The translations under genes and the position numbers were made by a program. From Maricaulis sp048270265 (GTDB lineage Bacteria; Pseudomonadota; Alphaproteobacteria; Caulobacterales; Maricaulaceae): DNA of 64,000 bases. Positions 25,379-34,507 of the stretch are shown piece after piece; positions within the stretch are counted from its first letter, which is position 1, and each line of letters opens with the position of its first letter. The notes under the pieces were generated by a model. The model was not told the origin of the DNA, searched no databases, and was given only the letters and a program-made list of their open reading frames with translations. The stretch lies in the NCBI RefSeq assembly GCF_048270265.1, contig NZ_JBLWTD010000001.1, positions 292,863-356,862 on the forward strand. The letters run 5' to 3'.

Positions 25379-27472
25379 ATGGCAGTTCTCATCGTCTTCG
25401 GTCCGCTGTTTGCCGCTGCCTTTGCAGGCCTGTTCGGCAATTTCATCGGTCACCGCGCCGCCCAGATCGTCACCACGGGCTTTGTCGTGGTGTCGGCCTT
25501 GTTGTCGATCCTGAATTTCTTCGACGTCGCCTATGGCGGCAACAGCCAGACCATTCACCTGGCGACCTGGATGTCGGTCGGCACGTTTGATGTCAGCTGG
25601 GCGATCAAGCTCGACACGCTGTCATCGGTGATGCTGGTCGTGGTCACCAGCGTCGCCTCGCTGGTCCATATCTACTCCTGGGGCTATATGGCGCACGACC
25701 CGCACCGGTCGCGCTTCTTCGCCTATCTCTCGCTCTTCACCTTCGCCATGCTGGCGCTGGTGACGGCAGACAATTTCCTCCAGCTCTTCTTCGGCTGGGA
25801 AGGCGTCGGTCTCGCCTCCTATCTGCTGATCGGTTTCTGGTACAAGAAAAAGTCCGCCAATGACGCCGCCATCAAGGCCTTCGTCACCAACCGGGTCGGC
25901 GATTTCGGCTTTGCCATCGGCATCATGGCGCTCTTCCTGGTGTTCGGTTCGGTCAGCTTCAGCGATGTCTTTGCCCAGGTCGGCGACCACACCGCGACGA
26001 CGCTGGCCTTTGCCGGCATGGAGCTGCCTGCGATCGAGCTGATCGCCTTCCTCCTCTTCATCGGTGCGATGGGTAAGTCGGCCCAGTTCTTCCTGCACGT
26101 CTGGCTGCCCGATGCGATGGAAGGCCCGACGCCGGTCTCCGCCCTGATCCACGCGGCCACCATGGTCACCGCCGGTGTCTTCCTGGTCTGCCGCTGCTTC
26201 CCGATCTTCGAGCTGGCACCGAACGCGTCGGCCTTCATCACCGTGATCGGTGCGCTGACGGCCTTCTTCGCGGCCACGGTTGGCCTGGCCCAGAACGACA
26301 TCAAGCGCGTCATCGCCTATTCGACCTGTTCCCAGCTGGGTTACATGTTCTTCGCCGCCGGCCTCGGCCTGTATGGCGCAGCGATGTTCCACCTGTTCAC
26401 GCACGCCTTCTTCAAGGCGCTCCTGTTCCTCGGATCCGGCTCGGTCATCCATGGGCTGCACGATGAGCAGGACATGCGGAAAATGGGCGGCATCTATCAG
26501 ATGATGCCTGCGACCTGGATCATGATGCTGATCGGGACGCTCGCCCTGACCGGTGTCGGCCTGCCGTTTGCCGCGCTCGGTGTCGGCTTCCTGCCCGATA
26601 TCGGTTTCGCCGGCTTCTTCTCCAAGGATGCGATCATTGAAGGGGCCTATATGGCCGGCCAGCAGGGCATTGCCTTCGGCAATCTCGCCTTCTGGGTCGG
26701 TGTCATCGCAGCGCTTCTGACCAGCTTCTACTCCTGGCGCCTGATCTTCATGACGTTCAACGGCACCTTCCGGGGTGACAAGCACACCTTCGACCACGCC
26801 CATGATCCACCGTGGACGATGATGGGCGCACTGGTGGTGCTCGCGGTCGGTGCGATCTTCGCCGGCGGTCTGATGAAGAATGATTTCATCGGCGGCAATT
26901 CATCCCATTTCTGGAATGAAAGCCTGCCCGGTGCCGTGCACGGACCGGCCGTTGCCGGAGCCGATGCCGACCATGGCGCACCTGCGGCAGAACACGGCGA
27001 CGGGGCAGAGCATGCCGTGGCAGCCAATGCGCACGCAGAGGCCACTGATGGTGAGGCTCATGCGGGTGGCGAACATCCGCCGGTCTGGGTCATTCTGGCT
27101 CCGTTTATCGTGACGCTGGTCGGCTTCCTGGCTGCGGTTTATGCCTATCTGATCAATTTCGGCATGGGTGCGCGGATCGCCGCCCGTGGTGGTCCGATCT
27201 ACTCGCTGCTCTACAACAAATGGTATGTCGACGAGATCTACCACTTCATTTTCGTGAGAGGCGCCAAGGGCCTGGGCGATCTGTTCTGGAAATTCTTCGA
27301 TGTGCGCATCATTGACGGCTTCGGCCCCAATGGTGTCGCCAGCACGACGCTCGCCGCAGCGAAACGCATCGCCAAGGCGCAGTCCGGCTATGTCTATCAC
27401 TACGCATTCGTCATGCTGATCGGTATTCTGGGGCTGACGCTCTGGATCCTGGTCGGCGCAGGAGGCCAATAG
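25379..27472 (+). CDS. nuoL: NADH-quinone oxidoreductase subunit L
   Basis: 697-aa antiporter-like subunit at the distal end of the membrane arm (ND5 type). Diagnostic stretches include FFGWEGVGLASYLLIGFWY, the antiporter lysine region HVWLPDAMEGPTPVSALIHA and YSTCSQLGYMFFA. AGGGGA precedes the ATG. Residues about 519-565 form an insert rich in His, Ala and Glu (seven or more histidines) before the last helices; it is not part of the antiporter core. Confidence 0.97.
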   Translation: MAVLIVFGPLFAAAFAGLFGNFIGHRAAQIVTTGFVVVSALLSILNFFDVAYGGNSQTIHLATWMSVGTFDVSWAIKLDTLSSVMLVVVTSVASLVHIYSWGYMAHDPHRSRFFAYLSLFTFAMLALVTADNFLQLFFGWEGVGLASYLLIGFWYKKKSANDAAIKAFVTNRVGDFGFAIGIMALFLVFGSVSFSDVFAQVGDHTATTLAFAGMELPAIELIAFLLFIGAMGKSAQFFLHVWLPDAMEGPTPVSALIHAATMVTAGVFLVCRCFPIFELAPNASAFITVIGALTAFFAATVGLAQNDIKRVIAYSTCSQLGYMFFAAGLGLYGAAMFHLFTHAFFKALLFLGSGSVIHGLHDEQDMRKMGGIYQMMPATWIMMLIGTLALTGVGLPFAALGVGFLPDIGFAGFFSKDAIIEGAYMAGQQGIAFGNLAFWVGVIAALLTSFYSWRLIFMTFNGTFRGDKHTFDHAHDPPWTMMGALVVLAVGAIFAGGLMKNDFIGGNSSHFWNESLPGAVHGPAVAGADADHGAPAAEHGDGAEHAVAANAHAEATDGEAHAGGEHPPVWVILAPFIVTLVGFLAAVYAYLINFGMGARIAARGGPIYSLLYNKWYVDEIYHFIFVRGAKGLGDLFWKFFDVRIIDGFGPNGVASTTLAAAKRIAKAQSGYVYHYAFVMLIGILGLTLWILVGAGGQ

Positions 27473-27473
27473 C

Positions 27474-28988
27474 ATGTTTTCCGAGCTCGATGCCTTCCTG
27501 TCGATCCTGACGTTCACGCCGGCAATCGGCGCGCTCATCATTGCCGTCTTCCGCTTTGCCTCGCGTCCGGAAGACCAGGCGCTGATCGACAGAAATTCGC
27601 GCATGGTGGCCCTGGTCACAACGCTGGTTACCCTGGCCTTCGCCGGTGTGATGCTGCTGGAGTTCGACCCGGCCGTGTCCGGCTTCCAGTTCGTGCATGA
27701 AGTGCTCTGGCTTGAGCAGATCGGCATGGGCTATCGCATGGGCGTGGATGGTATTTCGGTGCTGTTCGTCGTGCTGACTGCCTTCCTGATGCCGATCTGT
27801 ATCCTGGCGTCCGGTGCGATCGAAAAACGCGTCGCCGATTACATGATCGCTTTCCTGCTGCTGGAAACCATGATCCTGGGCGTGTTCACCGCGCTCGACC
27901 TGGTGGTGTTCTACGTCTTCTTCGAAGGCGGCCTGATCCCGATGTTCCTGATCATCGGCGTCTGGGGCGGACAGAACCGCGTCTATGCCGCGTTCAAATT
28001 CTTCCTCTACACCCTGCTTGGCTCGGTGCTGATGCTGGTGGCGATGATCTACATGTTCCTGCAGGCGGGAACGACCGACATCACCGTGCTGCTGGAAACC
28101 AGCTTTGCGCCGCAGGCCCAGACCTGGCTCTGGCTGGCCTTCTTCGCGTCCTTTGCGGTCAAGATGCCGATGTGGCCGGTGCACACCTGGTTGCCTGACG
28201 CGCACGTTCAGGCCCCCACGGCCGGTTCGGTCATCCTGGCCGGCGTGCTCCTGAAAATGGGGGGTTACGGCTTCCTTCGTTTCTCCTTGCCAATGTTCCC
28301 GGATGCCAGCTCCTATTTTGCGCCGATGGTGTTCGTGCTCTCGCTGATCGCCATCGTCTACACCTCGCTGGTGGCCTTCCGTCAGACCGATATCAAGAAG
28401 CTGATCGCCTATTCCTCTATCGCGCACATGGGTTTCGTGACCCTGGGTCTGTTCTCGATGAACATGCTCGGTGTGCAGGGCGCCATCTTCCAGATGATCT
28501 CCCACGGCTTCATCTCCTCGGCACTCTTCCTCTGTGTCGGCGTGATCTATGACCGGATGCATACGCGTGAGATCGCCTTCTATGGCGGTGTGGTTCACAA
28601 GATGCCGGTCTATGCCGCCATCTTCGGCCTGTTCGCGATGGCCAATGTCGGCCTGCCGGGTACATCCGGATTTATCGGTGAAATCATGACCATGGTCGGT
28701 GGCTTCCAGGTCGCCTGGTGGGTCGGTGCCGGTGCTGCCATCGGCGTCATCCTGTCGGCCGTCTACATGCTGACCGTCTATCGCGACGTGATCTTCGGCG
28801 AAATCACCAATCCGAAGCTCAACACGCTGACCGATCTCAATCGCACGGAATGGATCATCTTCGTGCCGCTGATCATCATGACGCTTCTGCTCGGCGTCTT
28901 CTCCACCCTGGTGACCGATATCACGGCCGCTTCGGTCGAGGCGCTGATTTCCAATTATGATGCGGCACTCGCCGCACCGGCTCAGTAA
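27474..28988 (+). CDS. nuoM: NADH-quinone oxidoreductase subunit M
   Basis: 504-aa antiporter-like proton-pumping subunit (ND4 type). Key stretches are YVFFEGGLIPMFLIIGVWGG (the glutamate of helix 5), VKMPMWPVHTWLPDAHVQAP and AYSSIAHMGFV. Starts one base after the nuoL stop. Confidence 0.97.
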   Translation: MFSELDAFLSILTFTPAIGALIIAVFRFASRPEDQALIDRNSRMVALVTTLVTLAFAGVMLLEFDPAVSGFQFVHEVLWLEQIGMGYRMGVDGISVLFVVLTAFLMPICILASGAIEKRVADYMIAFLLLETMILGVFTALDLVVFYVFFEGGLIPMFLIIGVWGGQNRVYAAFKFFLYTLLGSVLMLVAMIYMFLQAGTTDITVLLETSFAPQAQTWLWLAFFASFAVKMPMWPVHTWLPDAHVQAPTAGSVILAGVLLKMGGYGFLRFSLPMFPDASSYFAPMVFVLSLIAIVYTSLVAFRQTDIKKLIAYSSIAHMGFVTLGLFSMNMLGVQGAIFQMISHGFISSALFLCVGVIYDRMHTREIAFYGGVVHKMPVYAAIFGLFAMANVGLPGTSGFIGEIMTMVGGFQVAWWVGAGAAIGVILSAVYMLTVYRDVIFGEITNPKLNTLTDLNRTEWIIFVPLIIMTLLLGVFSTLVTDITAASVEALISNYDAALAAPAQ

Positions 28989-28998
28989 GAGGCCTGAC

Positions 28999-30441
28999 AT
29001 GACCGCGGATATGCTCTCCCACGACCTGTCGCTCCTGACACCGGAACTGATGCTGGCCGGCGGCTCCATGGCGCTGTTGATGCTCGGTGTTTTCCTGAAG
29101 GGTGAGGGGACGGCCCGTCTCGTTCACCTGCTCACCATCGGCCTGCTGGTCGCTGCGGGCCTCGCCGCGCTCTTCCTGACCGGCGAAGATGGCCAGGCCT
29201 TTGGCGGTGCCTTCGTTCTCGACCCGCTTGCGAAATACGCCAAGGTCGCTATCACCCTGGCTGCGGCGCTCGCCATGCTGCTGGCCCTGCCTTACCTGGA
29301 AGCGGAGAAGCTCTCCAAGATCGAATTCCCGGTCCTCGTCGCCCTCGGTGTCACCGGCATGGTGATGATGGTTTCGGCCAATGACCTGATCTCCATGTAT
29401 ATGGCTGTCGAGCTGCAATCGCTGGCGCTGTACGTGCTGGCCGCGTTCAACCGCGAAAGCCTGCGCGCCTCCGAAGCCGGCCTCAAATATTTCGTCCTGG
29501 GCGCACTCTCTTCCGGCCTGTTGCTGTATGGCGCCTCGCTGGTCTACGGGTTCACCGGCGCAACCGGCTTTAACGAGATCGCCATTGCCGTGGCCAGCGA
29601 GCCTTCGGTCGGCGTGATCTTCGGCCTTGTGTTCGTGATCTGTGGCCTGGCCTTCAAGGTCTCCGCAGCCCCGTTCCACATGTGGACGCCCGACGTCTAT
29701 GAAGGCGCGCCAACCCCGGTGACAGCCCTGTTTGCGACCGCGCCGAAAATGGCGGCAATCGTGCTGCTGACCCGGGTCCTGCTGGAGCCGTTCGGCGGCA
29801 TGCTGGACCAGTGGCGCGACGTGATCTGGATCATTGCCGTACTGTCGATGGCCATCGGTGCCTTCGGAGCGCTCACCCAGCAGAACTTCAAGCGCCTGAT
29901 GGCCTATTCCTCCATCGGCGGCATGGGCTATGCGCTGGTCGCCATCGCGTCCGCCAGCGAGACCGGTGTCTGGGCCCTGCTGGTCTATATGTCGCTCTAC
30001 ATGATTTCGGTGATCGGGACCTTCGGCGCCATCCTGTCGATGCGGACCCGCGAGGGCATGGTCGAGCAGATCTCCGACCTGGCCGGCCTTGCGCAGACCA
30101 ATCCGGGCCTCGGCTGGTCGCTGACCGCATTGATGTTCTCGATCGGCGGTTTGCCCTTCTTCGTCGGCTTCTTCGGCAAGTTCTTCGTCATCTTCTCGGC
30201 GGTGCAGTCCGATCTCCTGATCCTGGCCGTTCTCGCGGTTCTGTTCAGCGTCGTGAGCGCCGCCTACTATCTACGGGTGGTCAAGGTGATGTGGTTCGAT
30301 CCGCCGGAGGTCACGTTTGTCGAGCCGGCGCTCAGTGTCTACTGGGTGACGCGCGTGGCAGGCTGGTCGACCATCCTCCTGCTTCCGGCTCTGGGCTGGT
30401 TCATCTACCGGGCCTTCAGCGTCGGCCTCGACGTTCTCTAG
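28999..30441 (+). CDS. nuoN: NADH-quinone oxidoreductase subunit N
   Basis: 480-aa antiporter-like subunit (ND2 type) and last gene of the nuo set. ATG 28999, with AAGAGG seven bases before it, is preferred over an in-frame ATG at 28957 that would overlap nuoM. Marks include SMYMAVELQSLALYVLAAFN and FHMWTPDVYEGAPTPVTALF. The biotin ligase gene follows after three bases, so transcription probably continues. Confidence 0.96.
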   Translation: MTADMLSHDLSLLTPELMLAGGSMALLMLGVFLKGEGTARLVHLLTIGLLVAAGLAALFLTGEDGQAFGGAFVLDPLAKYAKVAITLAAALAMLLALPYLEAEKLSKIEFPVLVALGVTGMVMMVSANDLISMYMAVELQSLALYVLAAFNRESLRASEAGLKYFVLGALSSGLLLYGASLVYGFTGATGFNEIAIAVASEPSVGVIFGLVFVICGLAFKVSAAPFHMWTPDVYEGAPTPVTALFATAPKMAAIVLLTRVLLEPFGGMLDQWRDVIWIIAVLSMAIGAFGALTQQNFKRLMAYSSIGGMGYALVAIASASETGVWALLVYMSLYMISVIGTFGAILSMRTREGMVEQISDLAGLAQTNPGLGWSLTALMFSIGGLPFFVGFFGKFFVIFSAVQSDLLILAVLAVLFSVVSAAYYLRVVKVMWFDPPEVTFVEPALSVYWVTRVAGWSTILLLPALGWFIYRAFSVGLDVL

Positions 30442-30444
30442 ACG

Positions 30445-31197
30445 TTGGCATCACCGGCGCCCCGTATCGAATGGCTTGATGAGACAGGCTCGACCAATGT
30501 CGAAGTGCGTGATCGCGCACTGGCCGGCGAGCGTGGCCCGCTCTGGATAGCGGCACGGCGACAGAGTGCCGGTCGCGGACGCCGTGGCCGTGCCTGGCAC
30601 AGTCTCGACGGCAATCTGTTCGCAAGCGGGCTGTATGTGTTCAACCGGCCGCCGGCGCAGGCGGCGGAATTGTCCTTCGTGGCAGCGCTTGCCGTCGCGG
30701 AGCTCTGCGATACAGCGCTTGGCGACGCTGCCCGCACGCGGGTGAAATGGCCCAATGACGTCCTGGTGGACGGCCGCAAGGTCTCGGGCATCCTGCTGGA
30801 GTCCGGAGCGGCACCGGCGGGCGGCCTCTGGCTGGCAGTCGGTATCGGGGTCAATCTCGCTGTCGCGCCCGACGATCTTGACCGGCCGGTGACCAGTCTG
30901 GCCCTGGCCGGCAGGCGGCTGGAGCGCGAAATCGCGCTGGAGCATCTCGCGGCGTCGTTCGAGCGCAATGTCCAGCTCTGGCTGCGAAGCGGTTTCGGCG
31001 CCATTCGCGATCAATGGCTGGCGCGGGCGCACGGGCTGGGCGAGCGTTGTGTGGTGCGCCTCGATCACGAGACGCTGGATGGCGTGTTCGGCGATCTGGG
31101 GCCCGACGGTGCGCTGCGGCTCGACTTGGCCGCAGGCCAGCACAGGTATATCTCCGCGGGTGAAGTGTTTTTTCCGGCCATGGGTGAGGAGAGCTAG
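30445..31197 (+). CDS. birA: Biotin--[acetyl-CoA-carboxylase] ligase, no DNA-binding domain
   Basis: 250-aa biotin protein ligase that activates biotin with ATP and attaches it to the carboxylase carrier protein. Biotinyl-AMP loop GRGRRGR (43-49), KWPNDVLVDGRKVSGIL and a C-terminal SH3-like part are present. There is no N-terminal winged helix, so this is a monofunctional (group I) ligase and cannot be the biotin repressor. The start is a TTG three bases after nuoN. Functionally it uses the product of the bio genes at 2-5 kb. Confidence 0.93.
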   Translation: MASPAPRIEWLDETGSTNVEVRDRALAGERGPLWIAARRQSAGRGRRGRAWHSLDGNLFASGLYVFNRPPAQAAELSFVAALAVAELCDTALGDAARTRVKWPNDVLVDGRKVSGILLESGAAPAGGLWLAVGIGVNLAVAPDDLDRPVTSLALAGRRLEREIALEHLAASFERNVQLWLRSGFGAIRDQWLARAHGLGERCVVRLDHETLDGVFGDLGPDGALRLDLAAGQHRYISAGEVFFPAMGEES

Positions 31198-31199
31198 AC

Positions 31200-31976
31200 A
31201 TGCTGCTCGCGATCGATTGCGGTAATACCAATATCCTGTTCGGCATCCATGATGGCGATGGCTGGCGGGCCCAGTGGCGCGCCGGAACCGACAGCAGCCG
31301 TACCGCCGACGAACATGCCGTCTGGCTGTCGCAATTGATGGAATTGCAGGGCTTCAAATTCTCAGACATCAATGCCTGCGTGATCTCGACCGTGGTGCCG
31401 CAGGCCTTGTTCAACCTGCGCAACCTGTCGCGCCGATATTGCGAGTGCGAGCCGGTGATTGTGGGTGAGCCGGGGGTGCGTCTCGATATCGAGGTCCGGC
31501 TCGACCGGCCGCAGGATGCTGGGGCGGACCGTCTGGTCAATGCGCTCGGTGCCCGGGCACGCTATCCCGGTGCCCTGATCGTGATCGATAGCGGCACGGC
31601 CACCACCTTCGATGTCATCGGTGCCGACGGTGCGTTCGAGGGCGGTATCATTGCGCCGGGCATCAATCTGTCGATGCAGGCCCTGCACGGCGCGGCGGCG
31701 AAATTGCCACGCGTGGCGATCGCCAAACCGGCCCGTGTGATGGGCAAGGATACGGTCAGCGCCATGCAGTCCGGCGTGTTCTGGGGCTATATCGATCTCA
31801 TCGACGGGCTTGTCGAACGGCTCAAGGCTGAGTATGGCCAACCCATGACGGTGATCGCAACGGGCGGCGTGGTTTCGCTCTTCGAAGGCGCGTCCCGGAC
31901 GATCGAGCATTACGATCCCGATCTCACCATCCGAGGCCTGCTGGAGGTCTGGAAACTCAATGGCGGTGCCAATTGA
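31200..31976 (+). CDS. coaX: Type III pantothenate kinase
   Basis: 258-aa ASKHA-fold kinase that phosphorylates pantothenate in the first committed step of CoA synthesis. Phosphate-binding DCGNTN (6-11), GADRLVNALGAR and DSGTATTFD motifs are visible. CoaX enzymes are not feedback-inhibited by CoA and typically need a monovalent cation (family knowledge). The gene starts two bases after birA and its stop overlaps the next start. Confidence 0.95.
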   Translation: MLLAIDCGNTNILFGIHDGDGWRAQWRAGTDSSRTADEHAVWLSQLMELQGFKFSDINACVISTVVPQALFNLRNLSRRYCECEPVIVGEPGVRLDIEVRLDRPQDAGADRLVNALGARARYPGALIVIDSGTATTFDVIGADGAFEGGIIAPGINLSMQALHGAAAKLPRVAIAKPARVMGKDTVSAMQSGVFWGYIDLIDGLVERLKAEYGQPMTVIATGGVVSLFEGASRTIEHYDPDLTIRGLLEVWKLNGGAN

Positions 31977-33640
31977 CCGATAGCATGTATTTTCTGCCAC
32001 TGGGCGGCTCCAACGAAATCGGGATGAATCTGAACCTCTTCGGCTACGGCCCGGAGGAAAACCGCAAATGGATCATCGTCGATTGTGGCGTGACCTTTGG
32101 CGATCTCTCGACGCCCGGCGTTGATCTGATCATGCCCGATCCGGAGTTCATCGCGGAACGCCGCGGCGACCTTGTCGGTATGGTGCTCACTCACGCCCAT
32201 GAAGACCATATGGGCGCTGTGGCGCATCTCTGGCGCAAGCTGCGTTGCCCGATCTGGGCGACCCCCTTCACCGCCTGGCTGGTGCGCGACCGTCTGCGTG
32301 AATTCGGCCTGCTTGATGCCGTAACCCTGCACGAGGTCGGTCTGGACAGCCGTTTCAATGTCGGCCCCTTCGATTGCCAGATGATCACGCTGACCCACTC
32401 CATCCCCGAGCCGAACGGTCTCGCGATCCGCACTCCGGCGGGGCTGGTGCTGCACACCGGCGACTGGAAGATCGATCCCGATCCGCTGATCGGTGAGGCC
32501 ACCGACATCTCCGCAATCCAGGCGCTCGGTGAAGAGGGCGTGCTCGCAATGATTTGCGACAGCACGAATGTCTTCTCCGAGGGCGAATCCGGTTCGGAAG
32601 CCGATGTCCGCGACGAGCTGATCAAGGTCGTCGGCGAGCACAAGGGCAGGGTGGCGATCGCCGCCTTTGCCTCCAATGTCGCGCGCCTGCAATCGGCGAT
32701 CGAGGCAGCGGAGGCCAATGGCCGCCGTGTCTGCCTGGTTGGCCGCTCCATGCACCGCATGACGGCCGCCGCCAAGGCTGTCGGCATGCTGAGCCATGTC
32801 CAGGACTTCGTCAGCGAGGAAGAGGCGGTCACCTATCAGAAGAACCGCATTCTTTATCTTTGCACCGGCAGCCAGGGTGAGGAACGCGCAGCGCTGTCGC
32901 GCATCGCCGCCGGCAATCACCGCAATGTCACCCTGACCAAGGGCGATACCGTGATCTTCTCCAGCCGTGTCATTCCGGGCAATGAAGTCGGGATTTTCGA
33001 GCTGCAGAACCAGCTGGCCGAGAAGGGCGTCGAGATCATCACCGAACGCGACCGGCCGATCCACGTTTCCGGCCATCCCTGCCGCGGCGAGCTGGCGCAA
33101 ATGTATGCCTGGGCCAAGCCCAGCGTGGCCATCCCGGTGCATGGCGAACGGCGCCACCTGCTCGAGCATGCCGATTATGCGCGCCGCCTGCAGGTGCCGC
33201 ACTCGGTCTCCGTGCGCAATGGCGACATGGTCGAGATCCGCTCGGATGGCACCGCGTCCATCATCGACGAGGCCCCGGCCCGGCGCCTGCATCTCGATGG
33301 CAAGTTCCTGACACCGGCGGACGCGACCTCGATGCGCGAACGCCGCCGTCTCGCCTCGGCCGGTTATATCGTTGTCGCCCTTGCGGTGGACAGCAAGGGC
33401 CGCCTGATCTCCGGACCGGACATCAAGCAGGCCGGTCTGGCGGAAAGCGCCGAATTCTCGATCGATGATTTCCTCGATGCCCTGGAAACCTCGGCCGAGG
33501 ACTGTTTCGAAAAGCTGCATCCGCGCGTCAAGAAGGACGACGATCAGCTCGAGGAAGAAATTCGCCGCGCCGTGCGGCGCACCGCTTACGGGATCTGGGG
33601 CAAGAAGCCGATGGTCGATGTGATGGTGTTGGCAGTCTAG
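31973..33640 (+). CDS. rnj: Ribonuclease J
   Basis: 555-aa metallo-beta-lactamase/beta-CASP nuclease with 5'-3' exo- and endonuclease activity on RNA. The metal site HAHEDH (74-79) and the later IHVSGHPCRGEL and IPVHGER blocks are visible. The chosen start is TTG 31973, overlapping the coaX stop and preceded by GGCGG; ATG 31985 is the alternative but lacks a ribosome site. The nuoN-birA-coaX-rnj order is a familiar alphaproteobacterial arrangement. Confidence 0.94.
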   Translation: MTDSMYFLPLGGSNEIGMNLNLFGYGPEENRKWIIVDCGVTFGDLSTPGVDLIMPDPEFIAERRGDLVGMVLTHAHEDHMGAVAHLWRKLRCPIWATPFTAWLVRDRLREFGLLDAVTLHEVGLDSRFNVGPFDCQMITLTHSIPEPNGLAIRTPAGLVLHTGDWKIDPDPLIGEATDISAIQALGEEGVLAMICDSTNVFSEGESGSEADVRDELIKVVGEHKGRVAIAAFASNVARLQSAIEAAEANGRRVCLVGRSMHRMTAAAKAVGMLSHVQDFVSEEEAVTYQKNRILYLCTGSQGEERAALSRIAAGNHRNVTLTKGDTVIFSSRVIPGNEVGIFELQNQLAEKGVEIITERDRPIHVSGHPCRGELAQMYAWAKPSVAIPVHGERRHLLEHADYARRLQVPHSVSVRNGDMVEIRSDGTASIIDEAPARRLHLDGKFLTPADATSMRERRRLASAGYIVVALAVDSKGRLISGPDIKQAGLAESAEFSIDDFLDALETSAEDCFEKLHPRVKKDDDQLEEEIRRAVRRTAYGIWGKKPMVDVMVLAV

Positions 33641-33650
33641 GGAGCGAGTG

Positions 33651-34070
33651 ATGCAGGTCGGACGTCTCAATCATGTCGGAGTCGCGGTGCCGGATATCGA
33701 GGCCGCCAAAAAGACCTATGCCGAGCTCTACGGTGCCACTCAAGCAACCGAAACCCGCGATTTCGCGCATCTCGGTGTGCGTGTCGCCTTTGTAAAACTG
33801 GCCAATTCCGAGATCGAACTCCTCGAGCCACTTGGCGCCGACAGCCCGGTGCACAAATTCCTCGAGCGCAATCCCAAGGGCGGCCAGCACCATCTCTGCT
33901 TCGAAGTGCCCGATATCATTGCCGCGCGCGATGATGCGCGTGCCAAGGGCGCCACCGTGCTTGGCACCGGCGAGCCCTATGTGGGTGCCCATGGCGTGCC
34001 GGTGATTTTCATCCATCCCAAGGATAGCTGCGGTCTGTTGATCGAGCTGATGCAGGAGCCGCAGCGATGA
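33651..34070 (+). CDS. mce: Methylmalonyl-CoA epimerase
   Basis: 139-aa vicinal-oxygen-chelate (glyoxalase-fold) protein that interconverts the R and S forms of methylmalonyl-CoA in propionate metabolism. NHVGVAVPDIEAAKKTY at the start, QHHLCFEVPDI in the middle and HPKDSCGLLIEL at the end contain the metal-binding His and Glu residues. ATG 33651 has GGAG six bases upstream and is favoured over GTG 33648. Confidence 0.93.
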   Translation: MQVGRLNHVGVAVPDIEAAKKTYAELYGATQATETRDFAHLGVRVAFVKLANSEIELLEPLGADSPVHKFLERNPKGGQHHLCFEVPDIIAARDDARAKGATVLGTGEPYVGAHGVPVIFIHPKDSCGLLIELMQEPQR

Positions 34071-34411
34071 TGAAATGGTTTGCCCGCGCAGCGGTGGCGT
34101 CTGCTGCGCTGCTGTGGCTGTCGCGCTTTTTCATCCGCGATGGCGGTGTCGGCATTGTCAACGGTCTGGTGGTCTTCCTGCTGATCTGGTGGGTGTTGCT
34201 TTTCACCATGCTGCCGATCGGCATCACCAGCCAGGAAGAGACCGGCGATGTCGTGGCCGGGAGTGAGCCCGGCGCGCCGATGCGTCCCAATCTGGCGAAG
34301 AAGCTCTGGTGGACAACCGCGCTCACCTCGGTGATCTGGATTGCCTACTTCGTCCTGATGCACAGCGGCGTGCTGGCCCAACTCACCCCGCATGGCGGGC
34401 GGTGGGGCTAG
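34067..34411 (+). CDS. DUF1467 family membrane protein
   Basis: 114-aa protein with two strongly hydrophobic segments (about 26-50 and 84-103) and a short hydrophilic middle. The conserved LFTMLPIGITSQEETGDVVAGSEPGAP core is the DUF1467 signature as I know it from alphaproteobacteria, where the gene often sits between mce and proS. Overlaps mce by four bases. Function unknown. Confidence 0.85.
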   Translation: MMKWFARAAVASAALLWLSRFFIRDGGVGIVNGLVVFLLIWWVLLFTMLPIGITSQEETGDVVAGSEPGAPMRPNLAKKLWWTTALTSVIWIAYFVLMHSGVLAQLTPHGGRWG

Positions 34412-34507
34412 GAGGCCAAAGCGCAGCTGAACGGCGGGACCGCTGCTTGTAATCGGCACCGGACGCGTTCTAATGAGACTTGAACCCTGCGATACGGATA
34501 CCGACTC

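Noticed and set aside
27411..29069. 552-codon minus-strand frame opposite nuoM
   Set aside because: Antisense shadow, rich in His/Asp/Gln/Glu, no recognisable fold, covering a conserved gene.
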